Below are positions 56,718 to 64,000 of a stretch of DNA of 64,000 nucleotides, piece by piece; positions within the stretch are counted from its first letter, which is position 1, and the number at the start of each line of letters is the position of its first letter. Under the pieces are notes generated by a model that made no database searches, was not told the DNA's origin, and worked only from the letters and a program-made list of their open reading frames with translations. Source of the DNA: Paracidovorax valerianellae (GTDB lineage Bacteria; Pseudomonadota; Gammaproteobacteria; Burkholderiales; Burkholderiaceae_C); NCBI RefSeq assembly GCF_900102625.1, contig NZ_FMZC01000017.1, positions 1 through 64,000 of the forward strand. Reading direction: 5' to 3'. The translations under genes and the position numbers were made by a program.

Positions 56718-57205
56718 AGCGTAGCTCCTTTCTTGACGCGGTCTGCGGCATCGTGTACCGCTACAACAATGTTCGAGTAGGCGCCGCAGCGGCAGATGTT
56801 GCCGCTCATATATTCACGAATCTCGTCTTTCGAATTGGCATGGCCTTCGCGGATGCAGGCAATGGCGGACATGATCTGCCCCGGCGTGCAGTAGCCGCAC
56901 TGGAATGCGTCGTGTTCGATGAACGCGGCCTGTACAACGTGCATCAGTCCATCGCTATTTTGAAGTCCTTCGATGGTCGTGATCTGACGGCCTTCGGCCT
57001 GCGCGGCGAGGGTGAGGCAACTGAGCACTCGTTCACCATCGACATGGACGGTACAGGCGCCGCACTGGCCTTGGTCGCAGCCCTTCTTGGTACCGGGCAG
57101 AAAGGCATGTTCGCGCAGGGCATCGAGCAAGGTGGTGCGACTGTCCAGTCGTAGGTCCTGGCGCCGGCCGTTGACCTCGAGCGTTAGGGGGTGAAGGGCT
57201 GACAT
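56714..57205 (-). CDS. paoA: [2Fe-2S] subunit of PaoA-type dehydrogenase
   Basis: This 163-residue subunit has a plant-type [2Fe-2S] domain ('CDQGQCGACTVHVDGERVLSC') and a second helical [2Fe-2S] domain ('CGYCTPGQIMSAIACI', 'GNICRCGAYSNIV'). It has an AGGAG ribosome-binding site. Unlike E. coli PaoA it has no Tat leader, so either the enzyme stays cytoplasmic or it rides on the large subunit's Tat signal. Confidence 0.9.
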   Translation of the reverse strand: MSALHPLTLEVNGRRQDLRLDSRTTLLDALREHAFLPGTKKGCDQGQCGACTVHVDGERVLSCLTLAAQAEGRQITTIEGLQNSDGLMHVVQAAFIEHDAFQCGYCTPGQIMSAIACIREGHANSKDEIREYMSGNICRCGAYSNIVVAVHDAADRVKKGATL

Positions 57206-57215
57206 CTCAATCTCC

Positions 57216-58058
57216 TTAAAGGGCGGTGACCAGCGAAGCTGACAGCTCGCGGTGCGCGTTGATCTGTGAAAGCAACGCGTGGGCTTTTGCTTCGATAGGC
57301 TGCATTGCATCGGTGCCCGCCACAAAACGCCTCGGTGGCTTTTCAAGTACTGCCAGTTGCACCAATGCGCTCGCAAGCTTCACTGGGTCGCCCGGCTGCT
57401 TGCCATCCAGACTGGAAAGATAGGCGATCGTCCCTGCGGTGCGGTCTGCGTAATCGTCGATTGAAGGCATTGCGAATGTCGTGGAACCGTTTGACAACAA
57501 TTCGGTCCGGAAGAAGCCCGGTTCGACCAGCATCGTTGCGATACCGAACGGTTCGATTTCTGGCGAGAGCGACTCCATCCAGCCCTCGACGCCGAATTTT
57601 CCCGCCGCATAGCCTGTGCAGAATGTCCCACCGACGAGACCTGCAGTCGATGAAATCGTGAGGACGAGTCCGGCGCGCTGATTTCGCATCACCGGCAACA
57701 CAGCGCGTGTGACGTTCATTGGGCCGAAAAGCAAGGTCTCGATCTGCTGTCGAATCTGATCCGGGCTGAGCTCCTCGAAGAAACCGGCGTAAAAGTTGCC
57801 GGCGTTGTTGACAAGCACATCAATGCGCCCGAAGCGCGCTATGGCCGCTGCAGCGGCGGCCGTCGCGTCGTCTGCATCTGTGATGTCCAGCTTCACCGTC
57901 AGGAGCTTGTCATGCGAGCCGAGCGCTGCATCCAGTTTTTTTGGGTCGCGACCTGTAGCGACCACTGCGTGTCCAGCCGACAGGGCCGAGCGAACGATGT
58001 CCGCTCCGAGGCCGCGGCCGGCACCGGTGATCAGCCATACTTTTTCATTTAAAGACAT
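57216..58058 (-). CDS. SDR family NAD(P)-dependent oxidoreductase
   Basis: This 280-residue short-chain dehydrogenase has 'LITGAGRGLGADIVRSAL' (cofactor), 'DVLVNNAGNFYAGFFEEL', the active-site Ser near 'TISSTAG', and Tyr-x3-Lys in 'GYAAGKFG'. It lies 10 bp before the [2Fe-2S] subunit and 44 bp after the old yellow enzyme gene, within one operon. A role in converting an alcohol to the aldehyde used by the molybdenum enzyme, or in a shared pathway, is inferred. Confidence 0.86.
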   Translation of the reverse strand: MSLNEKVWLITGAGRGLGADIVRSALSAGHAVVATGRDPKKLDAALGSHDKLLTVKLDITDADDATAAAAAAIARFGRIDVLVNNAGNFYAGFFEELSPDQIRQQIETLLFGPMNVTRAVLPVMRNQRAGLVLTISSTAGLVGGTFCTGYAAGKFGVEGWMESLSPEIEPFGIATMLVEPGFFRTELLSNGSTTFAMPSIDDYADRTAGTIAYLSSLDGKQPGDPVKLASALVQLAVLEKPPRRFVAGTDAMQPIEAKAHALLSQINAHRELSASLVTAL

Positions 58059-58102
58059 TGTGTTCCTTGGTTCGTTAGTGGCGCGTCATCAATCCCGTCA
58101 CG

Positions 58103-59227
58103 CTAGGGCCATAAGAGTTCAGTAGAAAGCGGTTTGGTTTTGGGCCGCCAGTTCTCGAGCCAGTACGCATAGGGCGTCGGAAGAACTTGTTCGAGGAGTC
58201 CAAGCTCAAGCGCCGCGTGGCGGGGCCAATGCGGGTTGTCAAGCAGCCGTCGCGCCACCATCACGAAATCGATTTTTTTCTCGCGCACCGCGCGGTCTGC
58301 GTCTTTTGCATCGGTGATTAGCCAACTAGTGGTCGCCTTCAAACCCGTTTCTAGCGCGACTCGCGCGGCGGTATCGATCAGCAGGTTCGGTGTCCATGGC
58401 ACAGGCGCGAGCGTGGAAAACCCGATACCCACGTCAACGAGGTCTAAGCCCTCGGCCCTGAGCCACTGAAGGACCGTAATGGACTCGGACAAATTTGCAT
58501 CGTCTTTGCCGTCGAATTCCAGGACGCCGAGACGCACAGCCAACGGTAAGTGCGCAGGCCACACGCGCCGAACAGCGGCAATGGTCTCGACGAGGAAGCG
58601 AGCCCTGTTCTCCAGACTGCCACCATAGGCATCGTCGCGATGATTCGAGTGCGGCGATAGGAAGCTTTGTGCCAAAAAGCCGTGGGCGAAATGCAACTCC
58701 AGCCACTGAAAGCCGGCCGTCAAGGCGCGCTGGGCGGCATCTATAAAGTTTTGTTGGGCCCGATGAATGTCTTTGAGACTCATCGCCCTTGGCACATGGG
58801 GGTGGTTCGCGATCAGTGGTAGGGCGGACGGCGCGATGGGTTGCCATGCTTGCGGTTCGCTCGAAGTGATTGGCACACCACCTTCCCATGGTGGAGTACA
58901 GCCACCCTTGCGTCCCGCGTGGCCGAGTTGGATGCCCGGGACAGCGCCCCCCTTTGTAATCGCCTGCGCGATGGCCGAAAGACCTTCGATGTGCGAATTG
59001 TTCCAGAGGCCCAAGTCTCCGATCGTTATCCGGCCTTCTGGAGACACCGCTGTGGCTTCAACCATCACTAGCCCTGCGCCACCCCGTGCCAATGCCGTGT
59101 AGTGAGGCGTGTGCCAATCGGTAATCCGGCCCTCCTGATCGGCTTGGTACTGGCACATCGGGGATGCAGCGATGCGGTTGCGAAGGGTGATTTCCTTCAG
59201 GGTGAAACGGTCGAACAGGCCGGGCAT
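58103..59227 (-). CDS. Old yellow enzyme (NADH:flavin oxidoreductase, YqjM/NamA-like)
   Basis: This 374-residue FMN enzyme reduces activated C=C bonds. It has 'LFDRFTLKEITLRNRIAASP', 'MCQYQADQEGRITDWHTPHY', 'GIQLGHAGRKGGCTPPWEGG', and the ring-binding 'LELHFAHGFLAQSFLSPHSN' with 'RDDAYGGSLENRARF'. The C-terminal FMN motif region holds 'IDFVMVARRLLDNPHWP'. The Cys in 'SPMCQY' is the redox-sensing residue of the YqjM class. The start is set at the ATG at 59227 ('MPGLFD'). It is the first gene of the operon and divergent from the LysR regulator. Confidence 0.9.
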   Translation of the reverse strand: MPGLFDRFTLKEITLRNRIAASPMCQYQADQEGRITDWHTPHYTALARGGAGLVMVEATAVSPEGRITIGDLGLWNNSHIEGLSAIAQAITKGGAVPGIQLGHAGRKGGCTPPWEGGVPITSSEPQAWQPIAPSALPLIANHPHVPRAMSLKDIHRAQQNFIDAAQRALTAGFQWLELHFAHGFLAQSFLSPHSNHRDDAYGGSLENRARFLVETIAAVRRVWPAHLPLAVRLGVLEFDGKDDANLSESITVLQWLRAEGLDLVDVGIGFSTLAPVPWTPNLLIDTAARVALETGLKATTSWLITDAKDADRAVREKKIDFVMVARRLLDNPHWPRHAALELGLLEQVLPTPYAYWLENWRPKTKPLSTELLWP

Positions 59228-59299
59228 CGATAGTCCTTGTAATAGCGCCACTGTAGAAGTCACCGTTCAAAAGAAAAATGGCCTTACACCGAATGCCTC

Positions 59300-59316
59300 T
59301 TGAAGATAATCTTCAA
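59300..59316. promoter_or_regulatory. 17-bp perfect palindrome at the lysR start
   Basis: TTGAAGATAATCTTCAA is a perfect odd palindrome with T-N11-A type symmetry. It lies one base before the ATG of the LysR gene and 72 bp before the first gene of the divergent operon, so it is a natural autoregulatory operator. Confidence 0.6.
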
Positions 59317-59317
59317 T

Positions 59318-60214
59318 ATGAAACTCAAACAGCTCGACGGACTGATCGCATTTTGGAAGGTGGCGGAGCACAAAGGTTTCAGCTCGGCAGCTGCAGAACT
59401 GGAGGTTTCGCCTTCCGCATTGAGCCAAGCCATCCGGCACCTTGAAGCCCGCCTCGGAGTCAGGCTGCTGAACAGAACCACACGAAGCTTGAGCCTGACT
59501 GAGGCCGGAGAAGCCTACCTTGCGAGGGTGGGGCCCGCGCTGGGGCAGGTCGTTGAAGCGGGTGAAGAGCTCAACGTGATGCAGAGCCGGCCGGCCGGTA
59601 CGCTGCGGCTCAATGCCGCTCGAGTATCGATTGCCATGGTGCTACAGCAGCAGCTAGCCGGGTTTTTTCGAGAGAACCCGCAGGTGCACATTGAATTGAC
59701 CAACGACGAAGGTTTCGTCGATATCGTGGCACGCGGGTTCGATGCTGGAATCCGTTTGGGAGAAAGCGTTCAGCAGGACATGGTGGCTGTTCCTCTCGGC
59801 GGACCGGTGACGATGGCCGTGGTCGGTTCACCTGAGTACTTGAAGCGGGTGCCGGCGCCACGTCATCCGAATGACCTTGCGCGCCACAACTGCGTGCGGT
59901 TTCGAGGCTTAGGCTCAGGGGCGATTTACAAATGGGAGTTTGAAATCGAAGGCCGTCCGGTGGAGTACGAAGTGCAGGGCAGCTTGACTATCTCAGACTC
60001 GTTATTCGGCCTGGACGCCGCTCTCGAAGGTGTTGGGCTTGCCTACACATTTGAGGGATTGGCGGCTCCTCTGGTCAAGTCAAAACGCCTGACACGCGTT
60101 TTGACCAAGTTTTCGCCGACATTTCCAGGTTTTTATTTGTACTACCCAAGTCGGCATGATCAGCCAACGAAGCTGAAGGCCTTGATTGACTTCGTAAGGC
60201 AATCGGCGAAGTAG
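59318..60214 (+). CDS. LysR-family regulator of the OYE-SDR-paoABC-xdhC operon
   Basis: This 298-residue LysR protein has the HTH 'FWKVAEHKGFSSAAAELEVS' plus 'LSQAIRHLEARLGVRLLNRT'. Its effector domain is of the CrgA/AaeR-like type with 'GFDAGIRLGESVQQDMVAVP' and 'GVGLAYTFEGLAAPLV'. The ATG at 59318 has no obvious strong Shine-Dalgarno, but the palindrome directly before it fits autorepression. The divergent layout makes it the likely regulator of the aldehyde/enone oxidation operon. Confidence 0.88.
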   Translation: MKLKQLDGLIAFWKVAEHKGFSSAAAELEVSPSALSQAIRHLEARLGVRLLNRTTRSLSLTEAGEAYLARVGPALGQVVEAGEELNVMQSRPAGTLRLNAARVSIAMVLQQQLAGFFRENPQVHIELTNDEGFVDIVARGFDAGIRLGESVQQDMVAVPLGGPVTMAVVGSPEYLKRVPAPRHPNDLARHNCVRFRGLGSGAIYKWEFEIEGRPVEYEVQGSLTISDSLFGLDAALEGVGLAYTFEGLAAPLVKSKRLTRVLTKFSPTFPGFYLYYPSRHDQPTKLKALIDFVRQSAK

Positions 60215-60288
60215 CTAACAGCGTTTGCGCCGCAGGTACGAGTTTCCTGTCAGCGTTTATAGCGATGGCGGAAAACGTGAAACCGCTA

Positions 60289-61758
60289 TCAGGTCCACGA
60301 GCGCACTTTGACGAAATCTGCCATCCGGCAGCACACGGGCGCGGGCGGCAGCCCGCCCACCTCGGCCGGCGTGGCCACCGATTCGCCGGGCGGTAGCATG
60401 CGCGCCTGGCGCCAGCGGCCGAATCGGTAATACGCCATCGACATCAGCATGGCGCACAGCGCGCTGGCCGGAAAGCTCCACCAGATTGCGTCCGCGCCCA
60501 GCCAGGGCTGCAGCCCGTAGGCGATCGGCAGGCGGATGCCCCACAGCGCCAGGCCCAGGATGATGAGTGGCGGCACCACCGCCCCCGTCGCCCGCACCAC
60601 GCCCGAAAGCACGAAGGTCACGCCGAAGAACAGGAACGATCCCACCGCGATGTGGTTCAGGTGCCGCGCCGCTTCCAGCGAAGCGCTGCCCTCGGGCAGA
60701 AAGAGCGACAGCGCCATGCGGTCAAGCAGGATGAGCGGCGCGATCAGCGCCCCCGTGAGCACGAAGTTGAACAGCGTGCCGCTGCGCGCGACGCCGTCCA
60801 CCCGGTCCCAGCGGCCGGCACCCACGTTCTGCGCGGCCATCGACGAGCACGCGGCGCCGATCGCCATGGCCGGCATCTGCACGTAGGTCCACAACTGCAG
60901 CGCCGCGCCGTAGGCCGACGCGGTGACCACGCCCTGCGCGTTGACCATGCCCATCACCATCAGCATGGCCAGCGAGATCATCACCATCTGCACGCCCATC
61001 GGAATGCCCTTGACGACCAGCGCCCGCAGGATGGCCGGGTCGGGCACGAACAGCCGCCATTGCGCGCGGCCGATCCACAGCGGGTGGCGCCGGTAGCGCA
61101 GCCACGCCAGCAGCGCCGCGAAGCTCAAGGCGTTGGCCACCAGCGTGGCCATGGCCGAGCCCGCTATGCCCATGCGCGGCAGCGGCCCCAGGCCGAAGAT
61201 GAGCAGCGGGTTCAGCGCCGTGTCCAGCACCACCACCAGCAGCAGTAAGAGAAACGGGGTGCGCGTGTCGCCCGCGCCGCGCAGCACCGCCGAGATGAAA
61301 GCGAACAGGTACAGCAGCGGAATGGCCAGGAACAGCGTGCGCAGGTAGGCCTCGGCCAGTGGCAGCGCGTCGGGCGGCGTGCCCATCCAGCCCAGGATCT
61401 CGCGCGACAGCGGCAGGCCCATCAGGGCGATGAGCACCGAGGTGCCCCCGAAGAATGTGGCGCTGGTGCCCATCACGCGCTGGGCCTGCGCGAGATTCTT
61501 CGCGCCCATGGCCTGGGCCACGAGGATGGTGGCCGCCATGCCCACGCCGAACACGGCGCCGATCAGCAGGAACAGGATGTTGTTGGCATTCGCCGTGGCG
61601 GTGAGCGCCGCCTCGCCCAGGTAGCGCCCGACCCAGATGGCGTTGATCGATCCGTTGAGGGACTGCAGCACGTTGCCCGCGAGGATGGGCAACGCGAACA
61701 CCAGCAGCGTGCGGCCGATGGGGCCTTGGGTCAGGTCGCGCGTGGGGGGCTTGGGCAT
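60289..61758 (-). CDS. MATE-family multidrug efflux transporter
   Basis: This 489-residue inner-membrane antiporter has twelve helices. Conserved sites are 'LVFALPILAGNVLQSLNGSI', 'AISVLRGAGDTRTP'-like 'FISAVLRGAGDTRTPFLL', and in the second half 'ALQLWTYVQMPAMAIGAACS' and 'SGVVRATGAVVPPLIILGLA'. MATE pumps export cationic drugs with Na+ or H+. The start is at 61758 ('MPKPPTRDLTQGPIGRTLLV'). No regulator is coupled. Confidence 0.9.
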   Translation of the reverse strand: MPKPPTRDLTQGPIGRTLLVFALPILAGNVLQSLNGSINAIWVGRYLGEAALTATANANNILFLLIGAVFGVGMAATILVAQAMGAKNLAQAQRVMGTSATFFGGTSVLIALMGLPLSREILGWMGTPPDALPLAEAYLRTLFLAIPLLYLFAFISAVLRGAGDTRTPFLLLLLVVVLDTALNPLLIFGLGPLPRMGIAGSAMATLVANALSFAALLAWLRYRRHPLWIGRAQWRLFVPDPAILRALVVKGIPMGVQMVMISLAMLMVMGMVNAQGVVTASAYGAALQLWTYVQMPAMAIGAACSSMAAQNVGAGRWDRVDGVARSGTLFNFVLTGALIAPLILLDRMALSLFLPEGSASLEAARHLNHIAVGSFLFFGVTFVLSGVVRATGAVVPPLIILGLALWGIRLPIAYGLQPWLGADAIWWSFPASALCAMLMSMAYYRFGRWRQARMLPPGESVATPAEVGGLPPAPVCCRMADFVKVRSWT

Positions 61759-61851
61759 GCGGCATGGTGCCAGCGCCCACGGTACCCGGGCTGTCGGCCG
61801 ATGCCGGCAACTTTCCGGCACGGAATCGCGGCTCTGCCGGCACAGCGGCGA

Positions 61852-62868
61852 TCAGAACCCCTGCAGCACGACCTTGCCCATGGCGCGGCCGCTTTCCACC
61901 AGCGCGTGGGCCTGGCGCAGGTGGGCCGCGTCGATGCGTCCGCCATCGGTGGTGAAGGTGCTGCGCAGCCGGCCCGCATCCAGAAGGCGCGCCACTTCGG
62001 CCAGCAACTCGCCCTGGCGGTGCAGGTCGGGCGTGCCGAACAGCGAGCGCGTGAACATCATTTCCCAGTGCAGCGAAATGCTCTTGCGCTTGAGGGGCAT
62101 CACGTCCAGCGAGGGCATGTCGTCGATCACCGTGATCTGCCCCTGGGGCCGCACGCATTCCACATATTGGGCCATGTAGGTCGGCGTGTGGGTGAGCGAC
62201 GCCACGTGGTCCACCTGCGGCAAGCCCAGGGCCGCCAGTTGCGGGGCGAGCGGCTGGTGGTGGTCGATCACGTCGTGCGCGCCCATGTCCAGGCACCACT
62301 GGCGCGTTTCGGGCCGCGAGGCGGTGGCGATCACGCGCAGGCCCGTCAACTGGCGCGCCAGTTGGATGAGGATCGAGCCGACCCCGCCCGCGCCGCCCAC
62401 GACCAGCAGGGACTGCCCCGCCGCCGCGCCATCGCCAGCCGGAATGCGCAAGCGGTCGAACAGGATCTCCCACGCCGTGATGGCGGTCAGCGGCATCGCA
62501 GCGGCCTGGGCATCCGAAAGCGTTGCGGGCGCAGGCGCGGCGATGCGTGCATCCACCGCGTGCAGTTCGGCATTGGCGCCGGGGCGGTCGATGGCGCCGG
62601 CGTAATACACGCGGTCGCCCACCGCGAAACCCTGCACCGCGCTGCCCAGCGCCTGCACGGTGCCCACCGCGTCCCAGCCCAGCACCTTCGGCGAACCCGC
62701 CTCGGGCGCCGCGCTGGCGCGCACTTTCGTGTCCACGGGATTGACCGACACCGCCTGCACGCGCACCAGCAGATCGTGCTTGCCAGGCGTGGGCTCGGGA
62801 AGGTCCAGATCCACCAGGGCTTCAGGGTGGTCGATGGCATGGGGGGCGTGGTAGCCGATGGCTTTCAT
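61852..62868 (-). CDS. Zinc-type alcohol dehydrogenase / quinone oxidoreductase family protein (MDR)
   Basis: This 338-residue medium-chain reductase starts 'MKAIGYHAPHAIDHPEALVD'. It has the N-terminal GroES-like fold ('VSVNPVDTKVRASAAP', 'VLGWDAVGTVQALG') and the NADPH-binding 'LLVVGGAGGVGSILIQLARQ'. The usual catalytic and structural zinc Cys residues are missing, which places it with quinone-reductase-like, zinc-free members (ZADH/YhdH group). A GGAG precedes the ATG at 62868. It is divergent from a LysR gene that probably regulates it. Confidence 0.86.
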   Translation of the reverse strand: MKAIGYHAPHAIDHPEALVDLDLPEPTPGKHDLLVRVQAVSVNPVDTKVRASAAPEAGSPKVLGWDAVGTVQALGSAVQGFAVGDRVYYAGAIDRPGANAELHAVDARIAAPAPATLSDAQAAAMPLTAITAWEILFDRLRIPAGDGAAAGQSLLVVGGAGGVGSILIQLARQLTGLRVIATASRPETRQWCLDMGAHDVIDHHQPLAPQLAALGLPQVDHVASLTHTPTYMAQYVECVRPQGQITVIDDMPSLDVMPLKRKSISLHWEMMFTRSLFGTPDLHRQGELLAEVARLLDAGRLRSTFTTDGGRIDAAHLRQAHALVESGRAMGKVVLQGF

Positions 62869-62967
62869 GTGCAACTCCGTCAAAAAAGAAGAAAAGAAAC
62901 AGCGATGCACGCACTGTAGGTTGGCAAAATGGATTTGATAAGACCGTTGAATTTCTATCTATTTCAA

Positions 62968-63921
62968 ATGAAATTTGAAAATATCTCCGACCTGCGTGTG
63001 CTGGTCGAAACCGCCCGGGGCGGCAGCCTGACCGCCGCGGCCCGGGTGCTCGAAATCACCCCCGCCGCTGCCAGCGCCATGCTCAAGCGGCTGGAGGCCC
63101 AGGTGGGCACGCGCCTGTTCGAGCGCTCCACCCGCGCCATGCGGCTGACCGACCAGGGCCAGACCCTGCTCGACTACGCCACGCGGGCGCTGGAGTTGCT
63201 GGAAGAAGGCGCCAGCCAGGCGGCCTCCGAAGCCGGTGCACTGCGGGGCACCGTGCGCGTGGCCGCGCCGTCCGACCTGTCGCGCAGCCTGCTGCTGGGG
63301 TGGTTCGATGGGTTTTTGCAGCAGCACCCGGGCGTGCACATCGCCTTGTCGGTGAGCGACCGGGTGCACGACGTGCGCCGTGATGCGGTCGATGTGGCGC
63401 TGCGCTACGGCGCGCTGGCCGATTCGCAACTGGTCGCCCGCCCGCTGTGCATCACCCGGCGCGTGCCCTGCGCCGCGCCGGCCTACCTGGCGCGTCGGGG
63501 CGCGCCGCAGCATCCCGCGGACCTGGCGCGGCACGATTGCCTGACCCTGCACATCGCCGGCCGGCGCGAGGTGCGCTGGCATTTCGAGCGCGCCACCGAC
63601 GGCGAAGCGGTGTCGGTGGCCGTCGAAGGTGAGCGCAGCGTGGACGACGGCGCGATCGCGCACGAATGGGCGCTGGCGGGCGGCGGCATCGTCTACAAAT
63701 CGGCCATCGACGTGCGGGCCAACCTGCGCGCAGGCGCCCTCGTTGCGCTGATGCCCGATTGGCTGGGCCAGCGCTACGCCCTGCACGCGGTGCTGCCCAG
63801 CAACCGCTTCGTGCCTGCGCGGGTGCGGGCGTTGGTCGATCACCTGGCGCAATGCTGCGCTGCCCTGGCGGCCGAAGAGTCGGCGCAGAGCGGCGGGGCC
63901 GGATGGGTCGCCCTGCCTTGA
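62968..63921 (+). CDS. LysR-family regulator
   Basis: This 317-residue protein has the HTH 'RVLVETARGGSLTAAARVLE' plus 'AAASAMLKRLEAQVGTRLFE' and a CrgA-type effector domain ('RDAVDVALRYGALADSQLVA', 'HEWALAGGGIVYKSAIDVRA'). The ATG at 62968 sits inside a palindrome ATTTCAAATGAAAT (62961-62974), a possible autoregulatory site. An in-frame ATG at 62929 would add 13 residues. It is divergent from the alcohol dehydrogenase-like gene. Confidence 0.87.
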   Translation: MKFENISDLRVLVETARGGSLTAAARVLEITPAAASAMLKRLEAQVGTRLFERSTRAMRLTDQGQTLLDYATRALELLEEGASQAASEAGALRGTVRVAAPSDLSRSLLLGWFDGFLQQHPGVHIALSVSDRVHDVRRDAVDVALRYGALADSQLVARPLCITRRVPCAAPAYLARRGAPQHPADLARHDCLTLHIAGRREVRWHFERATDGEAVSVAVEGERSVDDGAIAHEWALAGGGIVYKSAIDVRANLRAGALVALMPDWLGQRYALHAVLPSNRFVPARVRALVDHLAQCCAALAAEESAQSGGAGWVALP

Positions 63922-63938
63922 CGGCGGCAGCGGCCGAT

Positions 63939-63962
63939 AAAAAAGCCCCGCCAAGGCGGGGC
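63939..63962 (-). terminator. Intrinsic terminator for a minus-strand gene at the right edge
   Basis: The stem is GCCCCGCC-TT-GGCGGGGC, followed by six U when read on the minus strand. It lies ~15 bp beyond the stop of the partial gene at 63977. Confidence 0.85.
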
Positions 63963-63976
63963 AGTGCAGAGGCTGT

Positions 63977-64000
63977 TCAAGCGCCCTGGCGGCTCAGAAC
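63977..64000 (-). CDS. Last codons of a minus-strand gene entering from the right
   Basis: The frame 'VLSRQGA' ends in TGA at 63979-63977, right before the minus-strand terminator. It is too short to identify; it is called only because a terminator needs an upstream gene. Confidence 0.35.
   Translation of the reverse strand, partial: VLSRQGA

Overview
The window looks like chromosome from a high-GC betaproteobacterium of the Comamonadaceae, most likely an Acidovorax/Paracidovorax-type organism. The pointers are a Bug/TctC binding protein, a PhaM-type polyhydroxyalkanoate granule protein, a HU protein with a Lys/Ala/Pro-rich tail, the priA-hemE order, and a short dispersed GCTAT-N7-ATAGC hairpin. 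This placement is inference from gene content; no rRNA or tRNA gene was seen.

Layout. 1-0.9 kb: debris of IS5-family elements next to a 3'-truncated photolyase-like gene. 2.2-9 kb: SDR oxidoreductase, membrane diguanylate cyclase, tyrosine phosphatase, HU, PhaM and a FIST sensor protein. 9.1-12.4 kb: dadA behind a tandem glycine riboswitch, a Bug binding protein and a YXWGXW protein. 12.5-17.7 kb: an accessory operon of small RebB-like (R-body/'killing trait') proteins with a DUF1906 protein and two hydrophobic proteins, divergent from a dedicated regulator, with an inverted-repeat operator candidate between them. 17.8-21.5 kb: an XRE regulator with a likely auto-operator, a ceramidase-like membrane protein and an MFS-acyltransferase fusion. 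21.6-26 kb: a catabolic module of ACC deaminase (acdS), a stand-alone pyruvate-dehydrogenase-type E1 probably acting on 2-oxobutyrate, and an Lrp/AsnC regulator. 26-38 kb: secreted and membrane proteins of unknown role, GST, tgt, UspA, outer-membrane phospholipase A, and a Rep/UvrD helicase.

38.2-40.4 kb: a four-gene cluster with a good promoter, encoding a winged-helix-like protein, a small COG2229-type GTPase and two Roadblock/LC7 proteins. 40.5-45.4 kb: an AEC transporter, priA and hemE. The 629-bp gap between priA and hemE has four DnaA boxes in one orientation and a duplicated two-part repeat, so it is a candidate replication origin or DnaA-binding locus. 45.5-51.7 kb: NhaR-like LysR, TerC, a tiny membrane protein, a frameshifted thioredoxin-like gene, a dsbD-family gene and alaX.

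51.7-60.2 kb: after a hexanucleotide microsatellite comes a visibly less GC-rich island: old yellow enzyme, SDR, PaoABC-type molybdenum hydroxylase, XdhC, and a divergent LysR whose start abuts a perfect 17-bp palindrome. 60.3-64 kb: a MATE exporter, a zinc-type alcohol dehydrogenase/quinone reductase family protein, a divergent LysR, and a terminator for a minus-strand gene that enters from the right edge.

The most unusual parts are the R-body-like operon, the priA-hemE DnaA-box region, the glycine riboswitch on dadA, the acdS/E1 pair, the GTPase/Roadblock cluster, and a dispersed repeat that supplies the signal-peptide core of the DsbD-family protein.
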